Assembly (NCBI GenBank): GCA_020310875.1
Contig: CM035406.1
Span: 219,463,363 to 219,527,362, forward strand
Length of the DNA stretch: 64,000 bases
Direction: 5' to 3'
Source: Ceratopteris richardii
Taxonomy: Eukaryota; Streptophyta; Polypodiopsida; Polypodiales; Pteridaceae
In this document: one piece after another, positions 22,127 through 33,100 of the stretch
Layout: every line of letters begins with the position of its first letter
Position numbering within the stretch: position 1 is the stretch's first letter
Translations under genes and position numbers: made by a program
The notes under the pieces: model-generated
Databases searched by the model: none
Told to the model about the DNA's origin: nothing
Seen by the model: the letters and a program-made list of their open reading frames with translations, nothing else

Positions 22127-22345
22127 CTTTGATCTTTGTCTTCTGCAAATATTAGGATGAATGAATATACTTTGTACCTTTAATGTAAAGCTTCAATCTT
22201 TCAGATCCTTTTGAGCTCAATCTTCACACTTCTTCAGGTTGTCTTTAAAACTTGGATCTTGTCCACCTTGAATTTGAAGAGACTCCAATGTCTGCAACAG
22301 TCAGGACTTCAAATGCTCTTTCCTTCGCTTTATATTGCACCTCAA

Positions 22346-22357
22346 GCTCTGATACCA
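22346..22357 (-). other. D primer-binding site
   Basis: The minus strand TGGTATCAGAGC is a perfect match to the initiator tRNA-Met complement, four bases from the LTR end. Confidence 0.88.
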
Positions 22358-22361
22358 CTAT

Positions 22362-23371
22362 TGGAGACCTCTTAATCTCCAAAGGCTTGATCTATACTGA
22401 TTTAAGAACATGTCTATACCAATCATAGACCAAACTTTACACAAATGTTACCTTGATTTACAAAATTTTTCACTATTACTTCTCTGAGTGAAGTTTCTTC
22501 TTCTTCAAGAAGTCTGCTTCCAAATTTAACTTCATTACCTGTGCATAACTTCAAATTTCTTCAATCTAATGATATACATACCTCCGTGCTACCTTTACAC
22601 AATCATATCATCCATTAGATCTTCAAAAGAATCATTAAAACTCTCATTTGATCATTAAGATCAAAGGTATGTCAGAAACTATTCTCCTGAACAAGCGATG
22701 TTGACATAGTCAACTTCTAAGGTTGATTTCTCAGATCACAAGTCTTGTTTTGCTAAATGCTTTTAGCCATAGATTCCTTACCTCCTAACTTAGATTTTGA
22801 ATGCTCACTCATAAAAAAATTTACACTATGCACTGATATCCAAGCAAAAAATTGTCACGAAAAAATGTGCTACTCTGAGAGGTCTATCTGCAAGCTTTAC
22901 ATATACATGTTCCTATTGATCATACACACAACCTGAAAGGAATTAGACCTTGAAACTTTGAACATAGCTTGAATAATTTTTAGATTAGATTTGTACAAAA
23001 TATTTCTTGATCCACATGATTAGGTTGAGAGAAATAAGAGAAAGACTCGATGCTAACTCAGAAAGATGACTCTCTACAAATCTATCTCATGGACACTTAG
23101 CTTCTAATGACTCTCTCTTCTATTTCTTTACATTATTGACTTATATACATATGATTCTAGACTCATCACATGTCTATTACATTAATCCTTATCATTCTAA
23201 TGATCATCTATACTCATAGTACAAGAATTTTCATCTGTACTGTACATATGTATACAAGCTACATTTGAGAGATCTCTTCACTTTCCTCAATGACTTCTTT
23301 GGCTTCATTTTGTTTTCTAACTTGCTTCAAGTTCTTCATAATCACCAATTAGGGATTTCTTTGCTCCAGCA
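22362..23371 (-). repeat. D 5' LTR
   Basis: The inner end is fixed by the PBS. The outer end (minus strand TGCTGGAGCAAAG...) is placed by resemblance of CCAATTAGGGATTTCTTTG to the outer ends of the E2 and F LTRs. A TATA-like GTATATAAG lies at 23150-23158 on the minus strand. Only one LTR is in the window, so the outer boundary is inferred. Confidence 0.72.
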
Positions 23372-23847
23372 TTCTAGGGATTGGGCAAAAAGATGGATTT
23401 ACTTGTAGTAAGTATGGTGCAGACTCCCACTATACTCATAAAGTTGGATTCTTTACCAAAAATTTCATTCTCCAGATCGGATCAACTTCATCAAACTCTT
23501 CCTGTGTGTAAGAAAATGTATCAAGTTTGAATTGCAAGCCTTGATCTGGTTCTTTCTGTGTAGTTCTCATGATTTATTTCCTGGTTTCCTCTTTTAGTAG
23601 GCCGTATGGTATGTTGAAGGGCTTCAAGATTTGCTCTAAATTCTTGCTTTTGATCTTTGCTTCCTTCATTACTTTCATGACTTGATCTTCAAATTGTTCT
23701 GTAAGTTGGGACACCAGTAGTGTCCTCTCATTATGACTTAGTTTTGTACTAGCTTGGTTATGTCTATCAGCACCCTTCTCTGCTTCTTCTTCTCTTATTT
23801 GTGAATGATGTATGGGGAGAGAAAGAGGACATAACTCAATCTCCATA
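23372..23847 (-). pseudogene. H (3' part): coiled-coil pseudo-ORF interrupted by elements A and D
   Basis: The minus-strand frame from 23846 to 23574 encodes MEIELCPLSLP...KSKNLEQILKPF and, past a TAA, continues with QGLQFKLDTFSY and EEFDEVDPIWRM. It joins in frame to 55403-56218 if element A and one copy of the target duplication CCATA are removed, so A split this ORF. No family is recognised. It could be the extra ORF of another retroelement or a dead host gene. Confidence 0.6.
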
Positions 23848-24562
23848 TGTTAGCAGTAGTCAAGGAACTGAAGGACTAACAAGACAAGGAAGCCAACGAA
23901 GGGAGTCAGAGCGAAGAGAAGGTACAAGCAGACAGAGCAGTCAAAGAAGATCGGGCAAGTAGACCATTATTTTTTCAGGAAGCTAAAGCATATCAAAGAG
24001 GTGGACACATAAGGAGAAGGAGCAAGTAGGAAGCTCGAAGATGTGTATGTCAAATCGTTAGAGGAAATCCCTACAAAACTAGTGATTTTCATCACTAAAA
24101 GCCATTGTAAATACCATTTTATATTTTTGCAGCTCCATTTTATGCAAGCCAAGGAGTCCTTGAGCTTGAGGAGCATTAGAAGTAGCTACCTACCAGTTTT
24201 CATAATTTTTAGACTCCATTTGAGCTTTCAAATGGGGCCTAGAACCTAATTTTTAACTAGGCCGGACACTAGGTCTGGACACGACCAAAACCTAGTAAAA
24301 AACTATAAATAGAGCTAGAGAGCTCATTTTTGAGGTTAGCTTGTAATAGAGTTGAACTTGTATGAGCATTTTGGAAGTAATCTAAAGAACTCCGTTGCTT
24401 CTCTCTCTTTGTCTTACCTTGTGTGCACGTGTGTGTATGTGTGTGCATGTTGGTGTGCTTCTCACTCACACATTTGTGCCTTCACTTGCTTGAGGTCTTC
24501 ATACCATCCTCAGGTCTTCCCAGATTGACATTAAAGGAGGTGCTACTCATCACTGAGCTACA
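23848..24562 (+). repeat. A 5' LTR
   Basis: It is the same length as 54683-55397 with about a dozen substitutions by eye. The 3' two-thirds resembles element B's LTR, while the first roughly 190 bp does not. Confidence 0.95.
24303..24311 (+). promoter_or_regulatory. TATA box in A 5' LTR
   Basis: CTATAAATA is conserved in all four LTRs of A and B, upstream of the TG-rich R/U5 part. Confidence 0.75.
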
Positions 24563-24570
24563 CCAAATTT

Positions 24571-24590
24571 TGGTGCCGTTGCTGGGGATC
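24571..24590 (+). other. A primer-binding site (tRNA-Asp type)
   Basis: TGGTGCCGTTGCTGGGGATC matches the Athila/Tat-type site complementary to tRNA-Asp. It differs from element B's copy by two C-to-T changes. Confidence 0.85.
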
Positions 24591-24761
24591 GAGCTTTGAG
24601 GACGAGCGTGTGATGGTAAGACGTAGAATTGAGACGTTGGCGTTGTAGGTAATTTCTTTACTCTTCTTTATTTTTCTCTTTCTTACTTCATCATCATCAT
24701 CACCATCATCATCCTCACCACCTCCCACCTCCATCTCCACCATCGCGAAAAATTTCAGTTT

Positions 24762-25046
24762 TTGATCATATCACCTGCTTCCTTCCATGTCCCTCATTTC
24801 ACTTGTGAGAGAGAGCGAGAGAGAGAATTGTGTGCATTGCTTTTTGCCTGTTTTTTGAGTGATCTTGCAGGTACAACTGTATCATCCCCTCCAGCACGCT
24901 GCGCAGGTACGGACGAACTCAGAACTGTCTCTGTGTCGCAGACCTCTGTCGATCGCGATCGGCAGAAAATTTCACCTTTTGGTAAAACAAAGTGCACCAC
25001 CATGACATGCACAAGGAGCACATTCCAAATCACTAGAAAAAACTAA
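24762..25046 (+). CDS. Small upstream frame shared by A and B
   Basis: The 94-codon frame in A's leader contains CERERERELCALLFACFL, then AGTT.SSPPARCAGT and DRDRQKISPFGKTKC. Element B has a matching frame at 44990-45247 (minus strand) with FACFLQV.APSSSPASSAGT, YRDTPKISP and SECTTT in the same order. The likeness may reflect conserved leader RNA rather than protein. The first unit of each element's CG-rich repeat lies inside this frame. A CAG-GT sequence in it (24865-24871 in A) could be a splice site. Confidence 0.3.
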   Translation: MIISPASFHVPHFTCERERERELCALLFACFLSDLAGTTVSSPPARCAGTDELRTVSVSQTSVDRDRQKISPFGKTKCTTMTCTRSTFQITRKN

Positions 25047-25460
25047 AAAATTCCGTGTTTTTCTGTCAACGCGATCGACAACCACGATCGACAGATTCTG
25101 TTGATCGCGACCGATAGAGACGACCGACTGACCCTGTCAGTCGCGATTGACACCGTCGATCGCGACCGACAGCCACGACCGACACCTCTGTTGATCGCGA
25201 TTGACACCGTCGATCACGACCGATTGAATTTTGACGATTGATTGAATTTCTCACGTTGCCACGTGTCCATCACGACGGACATATCCCCGATCGACTGAAA
25301 TTACGACGAAAATCTTGGAAAACGTGTCGATCGCGATTGACACCATCGATCGCGATTGACAGGACCCACGACCGACTGTGTCGATCGCGATTGACATTGT
25401 CAATCGCGACTGACGTGTCGATCGCGACCGACGGACACCTCTGTCAATCGCGATTGACAG
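24946..25460. repeat. TCGATCGCGA repeat array in A leader
   Basis: About fifteen variants of a unit with core TCGATCGCGATTGACA are separated by short spacers, in both orientations; the core itself is nearly palindromic. It lies between PBS and gag, where element B has a different array at 44488-44990. It is strikingly CpG-rich against the AT-rich surroundings. Confidence 0.88.
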
Positions 25461-25469
25461 GCTTTTTCG

Positions 25470-26164
25470 ACTAAAATTTTAGGGTTTCATATTCCAAGAT
25501 TTGGGGATAATTTTGGGCATACTTGTCTATTAAGTGGCATTTTGTGAGGTCCCTACACAGGTGTTTTGAGAAAAATCTTGTGAACTGTTAGCCTGTTTGA
25601 ACCCTGTTTTAGTCCCAAAACCCTGAACTGGTGCAAATTGATATATGAATTACATGAATGAAAGTGATTTTTTGTGTCCTTTTAATCTAAGTCGTGAGCT
25701 AACTTTGGGACTTTTACAGGTCCACTGAGAGCACTAGAAGGCATCCAAAGCAAGGGTAATCTGCAAGCTTGAGAACTGGGTTCTTGAGCACCAAAAGAGC
25801 ACGAGATCTACAAGAGAGGTTGGAATATTCTCAACGCCCTCTGTCCATTTCTAGCTTAGGCTAAGTGCGAGTAGTGCTAGAAGTAAGTCAGGGCAACGAT
25901 AGGCACGAGACAAGTCAAGACTATCTAAGAAATCAAGTTCAAGTCAAGAGATAACCTGTGTGTACCGACAACTTTAAAGGAAAAGAACCTAACATGAGAC
26001 GATCAACATTCAAGTGCGGAAATTAACTTAAGTGTTCCAGACGACGTGATATCAGACAAGATCATAAACACGATAATCAACTAAAAAGAATCAAGTGACT
26101 GATACAAAAGAACTCAGCAACAAGGTTGTAGCTTGGGTAAAATTGGGATTGCTCAGCTAAGCAT
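25470..26164 (+). other. A leader between repeat array and gag
   Basis: No convincing coding capacity. A pyrimidine-rich ACTTTTACAG-G at about 25710-25720 is matched by GCTTTTGCAG-G in B's leader near 44045, a possible conserved 3' splice site or part of the packaging region. Confidence 0.4.
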
Positions 26165-28650
26165 ATGAACCTTAGATCAGGACGACACCTAGGAAGAGAT
26201 AGACAAAGTCTTAGATCTTCAGAGGCTAGTGTCAATCATACTGCTAGGTCTTGGGCCCAGCAGTTGAGCCATTATTCGCACTACCCTAGCTCTGAAACTA
26301 GTGAGTTAGAGATGTTCCACGGTATGGAAAGACCTACAGGTAGTTCAGGTGTGCCATATTTGCATAGGGTGGAAGGCCCCTACAAGACGTAGCTAGAATA
26401 CCTTAGGACCAACTGATTAGGTGCTAGCATCTATGAGGACGGCCTAGGAAGATCTGTGGTCCAGATTAAAAACCCTGACCAATCCATTGGACTAGAACAT
26501 CTAGCGGTCAAGTTCGAAAATGGAGCATACTTGGACAAAGAAGGAACAATATACGTAGTCACAAGTCACCCAGATAGGACAGACGAGTTCGGAAACGTGA
26601 TCCCTGAGACGGATATAGGTGACCTAGAGCAAGGAAACATGGGTGTAGAACCTAGAACCCCCTGAGGCAAATCTGTTCTTACTAGAATCCTCCATCCCGA
26701 GTGGGTTCCCCAGGACAATAAGAGCATAGATCTACTCTTGAACCGAGAGACTGATCAAGCCTTTAGGAGGTATAGATCTGATCAGCCGAATGAGGTAGGA
26801 CAACCATGATACATGAGTTCAAAGATCCTGATAGCCCAGGCAGAGTGACCTACTTAGATCATGCTCCAGAGAGGATCTTTGTGGTTACAGAAAATGATAG
26901 GCATGCTTACACTTGGAAAGGTGAATTTATTTTCCCCCAACCAAGATCGAATGTGTCCTTTGGTCACCCAGGAGCTGGAACATCCCAAGCTCATGGAGCT
27001 CAAAGAGACAGACATAGAGATAGACCTGAGGTAAGCTTTGCCAACCCAGTGGGAAGAGAAAGAACGAGAACGGAAACAAATAGAGCGGAACTTGAGGGAC
27101 TTAGAGCCCCAAGGAACCACAGGAATGCTGATGATTTCCCTCTGCCAAGGCCTAGGGAACACACCAGAACTTTGAGACCGACCCAGATAGTTAAGTCCAT
27201 GAAGAACTACTTCGATGGCACAGGAGATCCATATGATCATGTGGCTGAGTTTAGGCAAGTCTTGAGAGCTGAACAAGTTGAGGACCTATTCACGCAGTAT
27301 AATACCTTTGGTCTAACCCTTAGGAACACAGCCCTTACGTGGTTTCAACCATTGAATGAGAGACAGTTCAGGAGCATAGACCAACTCTTAGAGGCTTTCA
27401 TCACTGAATTCTCTAAAAGTGGCATAAGGCATAATACTTCCTCATTGATACATAGCTTCAAGCAGACCCCTCAAGAGACCGTGAGACTTGCAAGAAGAAG
27501 GTTTAGGCAATATCTTGAGAGATGCCCTGTTCCTGAGTTGCCCACACCAACCAAACAAGTGGCCTTATTCTTGGATGGATTGCTAAGTACAAAGTTGCGA
27601 TCCTATGTATACTTGAAGGACCCTAGGACCATAGAAGAGTGTGTACGCATGTGCATTGACATTGAGGATAACCTAGGAGAAGAGTTAGAGCTTTCCAAAA
27701 TCTATAAAGATTCAGATAGCACCTCTAGCTTTTCTTCCACACAATCTACATCTATTGAGGAACTCGCAGAAAAGGTAGCTCAAAAACTAGGTGTCCCTAA
27801 CAAACAAATTCCAAGATTTGCCCCAGTAAAGAGATGCGATACTTGCGGTGGTGACCACATGGCAAATGTATGTCCCCTTATGGCTCAACCCCAAGTAAAT
27901 CCTAGTAGCCAATACTGCACCATAGAACGGAGGTACACCAATCACACCGCACAAGATTGCCCCTACAATAAGCAAGCAGTTAGGCAGACGTACCCACAAC
28001 CATACCCTCAACAAGGAAGATACCAAAACCAGTACCCACTGCAGCAGTATGCTAGGCCTCAACAAACCTACCAACCACAATACCAAAACCAACAAAGGCC
28101 TCAGCCTATGTTAGCACAACAACCCCCTACCCTAGCTAATGTAATTCCGGTAAAGTATACAGCTGCAGAAGAGAATTTGAATAGAGCTATAGTGCCAGTA
28201 ACACCATTGCTTTCAGAAAGTGATCCTAGTGACCATAGCTTTGATTCTACACATATTGATAGTCCCCAGGCTTACTACATGCAATCTCCTGAACATGGTG
28301 AGTGCTACTACAGTGAAGAACCAAGTGAACCTAGTTGGGAGCCAGAGTACACAAATGTAATGTACACAAACCCTAACTCTAGACCCCAACCTAGGCAGGT
28401 AAGACCCCCATTCCCTAGAGGACCATGCTACAGATGTCAAGGAGATCACCTCATTCGTGATTGCCCCTTACCTCCACCTACACAACCCCAGTCAGTGACA
28501 ATTCAAGGCTTTTGCCAAGATTGTGGAAAGGAGCATCTCTTACGAGATTGTCCAAAGAACCCAAATAATATGCCAAAAATTACTCCTATCAATTTTATTG
28601 GGTTAGTAATAGACTCTACAGGAAGTGTGACATCCACTGCACCAGTATAG
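26165..28650 (+). pseudogene. A gag, decayed
   Basis: It begins MNLRSGRHLGRDRQSL, identical to B's gag start. The retrotransposon gag domain is clear (MKNYFDGTGDPYDHVAEFR, LTWFQPLNERQF, LFLDGLLSTKLRSYVYL). Zinc knuckles follow: CDTCGGDHMANVC, CYRCQGDHLIRDC and CQDCGKEHLLRDC, all C-x2-C-x3-H-x4-C, plus a degraded one. Nonsense codons at 26390, about 26416 and about 26663 and a frameshift near 26805 disrupt the first third; from 26806 to 28647 it is open, ending in TAG where B is open. Confidence 0.92.
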
Positions 28651-29558
28651 GTAGTCACTAGAGCTCAGGCATTGCAACAAAACCAAGGGGTAAGCCAAGG
28701 AAAGAGCTCAGATGTTAGTGAAATAGAGAGCATGACCAAGAAACGAACTAGAGCTTGGAGAGATAGTAGAGAAAGAATGAAAAGGCAATGGGCTAAGAAA
28801 ATGAGTGAGCTCGAGGAAAGTCTCAGAGAAACCAGAGCCAAGATAGTTGAACTCACATCTCAAACTCCCTCTCACACTACCCCACCTCCACCATTCCCAT
28901 CTCCATCCGACCCATCACCTTTCGACCCACCTCATGCTACTCCACCACCCCCTAGAGTAGGATCAGTCCTAGCAGATCCCACTCCTGAGGACCTAAATAT
29001 GATGCTCAAAGCATATCAGGCCAGAATCCAAGAAGGGCCAAACGTAACCGATCATGAAAAGTGTTACCCGAGAGCAGAACTAGAGCTTGAACGAACCAAA
29101 ATCTTTGCTAAGATGGTGGAATTGGCTCAAACCATGTTTGAAGCCAGTCGCCTCTTTAACATCTCTAGTTCAGCTAAGAGGCAGTTGCACTTTGATGGAC
29201 TGCTAGAAAGGTTGGAGAGGCTAATAGCACAATCAGAAAAGGAACCTGTCTCTCAAAATGAGGGCAAGGCAAGTAAGAGAGAAAGCCTACCTGTCCAAGA
29301 AGCCTATGTGCCTAACTCTACGGAGCCAGACACATCTTCTTCTATGAATCGGTTCACACCAGAATTCCTACGAGAGATTCAAGAAGACAAATGGGCTAAA
29401 GAAAGTGAAGTCCCTCCTCCCATTGAACTTGTGGATGATGCACACGACCAATTCCCACAAGACATCCCATCCATTTATGAAGAGCAGGAGAGCACTCAAT
29501 CTCAGGAGAGATTAGACTTCGAATCTAATTCCATACAAGAACTACCCCATTTCACAGG
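28651..29558 (+). pseudogene. A gag-pol linker region, cut by insertion of B
   Basis: The frame continues gag past the TAG at 28648. It encodes a basic, possibly helical part (ERMKRQWAKKMSELEESLRE), a Pro-rich stretch and a conserved region ending ELPHFTG. B's LTR begins at 29559, and the frame resumes at 46034 with PWEAKSTCMRAP, just as in B's uninterrupted copy. Confidence 0.88.
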
Positions 29559-30137
29559 TGTAGCTCAGTGATGAGTAGCACCTCCTTTAATGTCAATCCG
29601 GGAAGACGTGAGGATGGTATGAAGACCACGAGCAAGTGGAAGCACAAGTGCGTGAGTGAGAAGCACACTAACATGCACACACATACACACACACGCGCAC
29701 ACACGGCAAGAACAAAGAGAGTAAGACAATGGAATCACTTCTATTGCAACAAAGTTCTCATACAAGCTCAAACCTACAAGAAGCTAACCCAAAAATGAGC
29801 TCTCTAGCTCTATTTATAGTTTTTGACTAGCTTTGGCCCTGTCCAGACCTAGTGTCCGGCCTAGTTAAAAATTAGGTTCCAGGGCTTATTTGAGGGCCCA
29901 AACGAGATCTAAAAATTATGAAAATTGGCAGGCAACTACTTCTAAGGCTCCCCAAGCTCGAGGACTCCTCGGCTTGTACAAAATGGAGCTACAAAAAGGT
30001 GAAATGATATTTACAAGGGTTTGTAGTGATGAGAATCACTTTAAAATGATGTGAGGGTTTAAAAAAAAATGAAGGGTTGCCTTAGTGCTAGATCTGCATG
30101 TGTGTCCGTACGTGCTTCTTCCCGTATACTGCCAACA
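29559..30137 (-). repeat. B 3' LTR
   Basis: 579 bp, TGTTGGCAGTATACGG... to ...GAGCTACA in element orientation. A TATA box CTATAAATA lies on the minus strand at 29811-29819. The U3 start is unrelated to A's, while the rest is similar to A's LTR. Confidence 0.95.
29811..29819 (-). promoter_or_regulatory. TATA box in B 3' LTR
   Basis: The minus strand CTATAAATA is identical to the copies in the other three LTRs of A and B. Confidence 0.7.
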
Positions 30138-30149
30138 CTCTCCTCCCCC
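30138..30149 (-). other. B polypurine tract
   Basis: The minus strand GGGGGAGGAGAG lies directly before the 3' LTR. The last base of the ORF-X stop codon TAG is the first G of this purine run, so ORF-X coding runs into the tract. Confidence 0.88.
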
Positions 30150-33100
30150 TAGCGTCTGTCGCCTCTGACAGACCTTTGCTCCACTGTTTGATCAATGTAC
30201 TCTTGCAGGAGGTCGGTTGCCACTTCTTGTTCCTTGATGCGTAGTCCCCGAACCAATTCTCTCTGGAGGGTCTCCCAATTGACTGCACCCGGTATGTCCG
30301 GTTGTGGCGTTGTGTAGAGTTCTGAGTGCATCGTTTGTTCGCATGCAAAGAGGTGTAACAAATGGGTGGGCCTTGGCGCGAACACCTCTGAGTGTGCTTC
30401 CCAGAACCCTGTGGTGAACATATCATCGAAAGTTTGCTTATAGCAGGCAGGGAGATATCTGATGCGTGCGTGCCATGCATAAGCAACGCGTATGCTCGGG
30501 GTGGTGCTCATATCATATAGCAGGTCATAATTTCCATTGACAAACCCGGGAATCGGAGGCTGAATATGGCATACATTGCGGAAAGTTTTGAGCACCACCT
30601 GCATCATATCAAATATCTTGAGCATCATCTGGGCAGCAACATCTGGCATGGGGTGGAGGAGTGGCATCCAATGTCTGATGGTTGCAATCATGTAAGATAC
30701 TGTGGGGGTGGAGGTTGGGGGTGCAATGGCGGGGTAATTAAGCCATTCTCTACAGTTTACATTGTTCTGAACCTTGATGGCGAAGGCTTTCCATGATCTT
30801 CTTCTTTGTACTGGCCCATAACAAGGGTTATACTTCAAATGCATGGGAGCGTGATCCCATGTTCTCAGCATTTCCGAGTATGTTTCCAGTAATCTTTGCC
30901 TCCAAGTAGGTTGGAAAATCGCCCCTTTTCTGGCTGCCTCTGGTATATCTTCTGGTTCGAACTGGGTGGCGAAAGTAGGGCACTTGTTGGTGACTCTTTT
31001 GATCTCTGCGTTGTAGTCGGCCAACAATACAAAATATGGCTTATATTGTAATTCTGAGCTCGTGATGAGTCGTCTAGGAGCAAGGTTCCTGAAGTACTCA
31101 GATTGAAGTATGGTTTCTTCAATGGCCTTCATTGCTAGCATCTGAGTTGCTATGCGCTCGTCGTGAGTGTGGCCCATCTCCTCTACCTGCTTCATCCATG
31201 CTGACGGGGGTTCCTCATATGTATCCTGGCCTTCCTCCGTAATTCTGCCTCCTGGAAGGGGTTGAGGCTCATAATTGTCTTCAAATGTCTCCTCCACTGG
31301 AATGACTACTGTTTCTTCTTCTATGGTTTGATCAGGTGGAGAGGGAGGTCGTTCATACTGTAACAACTTAATTTTTAGTTCTGCAACCTGTTGCCGTAGC
31401 TCAAGTACTTCAGTGGTTACTGATAATTCCGGCTCTGGTGAGGTTGCAGCGTTGGCCATCTCTTTAGGTTCTCGTTGGTGTTGTGTAGGCACTTGGGCTT
31501 TCTGTAGGTCTTTGACTTGGTCAGCAAGCTGATCATGTGCTTCCAAGAGATTGGCATAAGCTTCCAATATTTGTTGTATGTTTTCTGAGGGGATGGCTTG
31601 AAATTTAGCAGGGTCGATGGGTGCCCCTGGAGTATTTTCCATGGCTGCTTCGAGGTTGTCTTGATTTTGTTGCTGTAGTCTTTTGTTTTCTTCTTGAGCA
31701 GCCGCTAAATGGCGTCGGAGTAGAGCCATGTTTCGTTGTAGTCTAGCGTTACGGGCTAGCTGATCTCTGAGTTGTTCTTCTGTTACCCTACTCTTCTCTG
31801 TATGTGTGGACTCGAGCTCCACCTGATATTGTTGGAGGGTAGTCACCTCCTGCTGCAATTCTGTATTAGACAACTCCAAGGCAGTGACACGTGCCCGGAG
31901 GTGGGATGACAAAGTACAGAGCTCTTTATTGTTTTCTTCTAGTAACCTGTATTCCTGTTTAAGTTGGGCAGCAGCTTCGAGCATGGTGTTGAGTGCATGA
32001 CTAAATGAGGTGGGTGCAGGGGTAAAGGTGGAAGATGCAAGGGGTCGGGAGATGGGAAAGGGAAGAGTGGATGTTGTGCCTACAGTGTTTGGAAGTGGTG
32101 ACGTGAGTGAAATGACATGTGGTGATGTTGGGATAACAGTGGTGGTGGGTGATCCTATGGATGGTGAGATGTCCATGGGATCGGACGTGAGAGTGTGTGA
32201 TTCGTGAACTGTGAATACAGGGATGGTGGGTGGTGTGATAGTGGTGGCAGTGAATGTGGGGGAGTGGGGTTGGGAAAAGGGCTTTTTATTATAATTATCC
32301 ACCTGCTGGAGTATATTTACAAGGTTTGTCCAGAATGACGGTTGGGTGACTTGGGTTGAGTATGAGGTAGTTACTAGGGGAGTGGAGGATAGGGTTTGGG
32401 TGTGGGTGAATGGAAAAGGATGGGATGAGGTCTGGCTAGTGGCAGGTGGTTGTCCAAGGGCGGGGAGATAGGAAGGGTGACCTATTATGGTTTGATCGGT
32501 GGCAGGGTGACCGGTGCAAGGTTCAGAAATTTGGGTGGAAGTGATGGATGTGGGTAAAGGGAAGGATGTAAAAACAGAGGTGTGTACAATGGTTTCATGA
32601 TGGGTGGATATCGATTGTTCAGAAAGGCTAGCGGAGAAGGGTTCCGAGGGTTGAATGGAAGGTGACGGTGGAGATGGTACCTGAGTAATTACATCTTGTT
32701 CATCAGTGGGACTTGGGCTCGTCATGTGAACATCTTCTGAAATTATGGTAGGCAAGGCAGTAGAGACTTCCATTTGAATCATTTTCCCTCGTCGTGGCTG
32801 TGTATCAATCCTTCGTTGATCATAGGTAGGGTTTTCCTGATAGACCATTGTCCTCAATGCTTCCCCGATCCCACATGTCTCTGCCAATAGATTCAATGAT
32901 TCCACAAAATGTGAGTCGACATTCTCGGTTTGAAGCATTTGGTTCACTAGAGCTCTATTCGCCTCTTCTGTCATCTTATGTCTTCTCTGCACCTGCTTGA
33001 CTGTCTTGTACAGCCGTCTGAGTTGTGCCGTGTAGGCAGGGGCCTCCTCTTCACTGTCTTCTTGTTCATTTCTTTGTGCACCTTCCTGAACTTGTGTGTT

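Larger units (their letters stand above)
20837..23371 (-). mobile_element. D: Copia retrotransposon, 5' half
   Basis: 5' LTR, PBS, gag and protease are present in minus orientation. The element stops abruptly within the protease at the Gypsy LTR end (20836/20837), as expected if the Gypsy element jumped into it. Integrase, RT and the 3' LTR are not in the adjacent sequence. Gag and protease contain stops and at least one frameshift. Confidence 0.88.

Noticed and set aside
23967..24249. Short frames on both strands in A's LTRs, duplicated at 54802-55084
   Set aside because: They recur only because the LTR is duplicated, and lie in the U3/R region without protein-like conservation compared with B's LTR.
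24420..24460. TG-rich stretch as telomere-like or Z-DNA element
   Set aside because: It is a short (TG)n run inside the LTR R/U5 of A and B, with no TTTAGGG repeats. Ordinary simple sequence.
26854..28449. Several 60-140 codon minus-strand frames over A's gag, and plus-strand frames over B
   Set aside because: They are antisense shadows of gag-pol, with no start context, composition bias of antisense codons and no conserved pattern between A and B.
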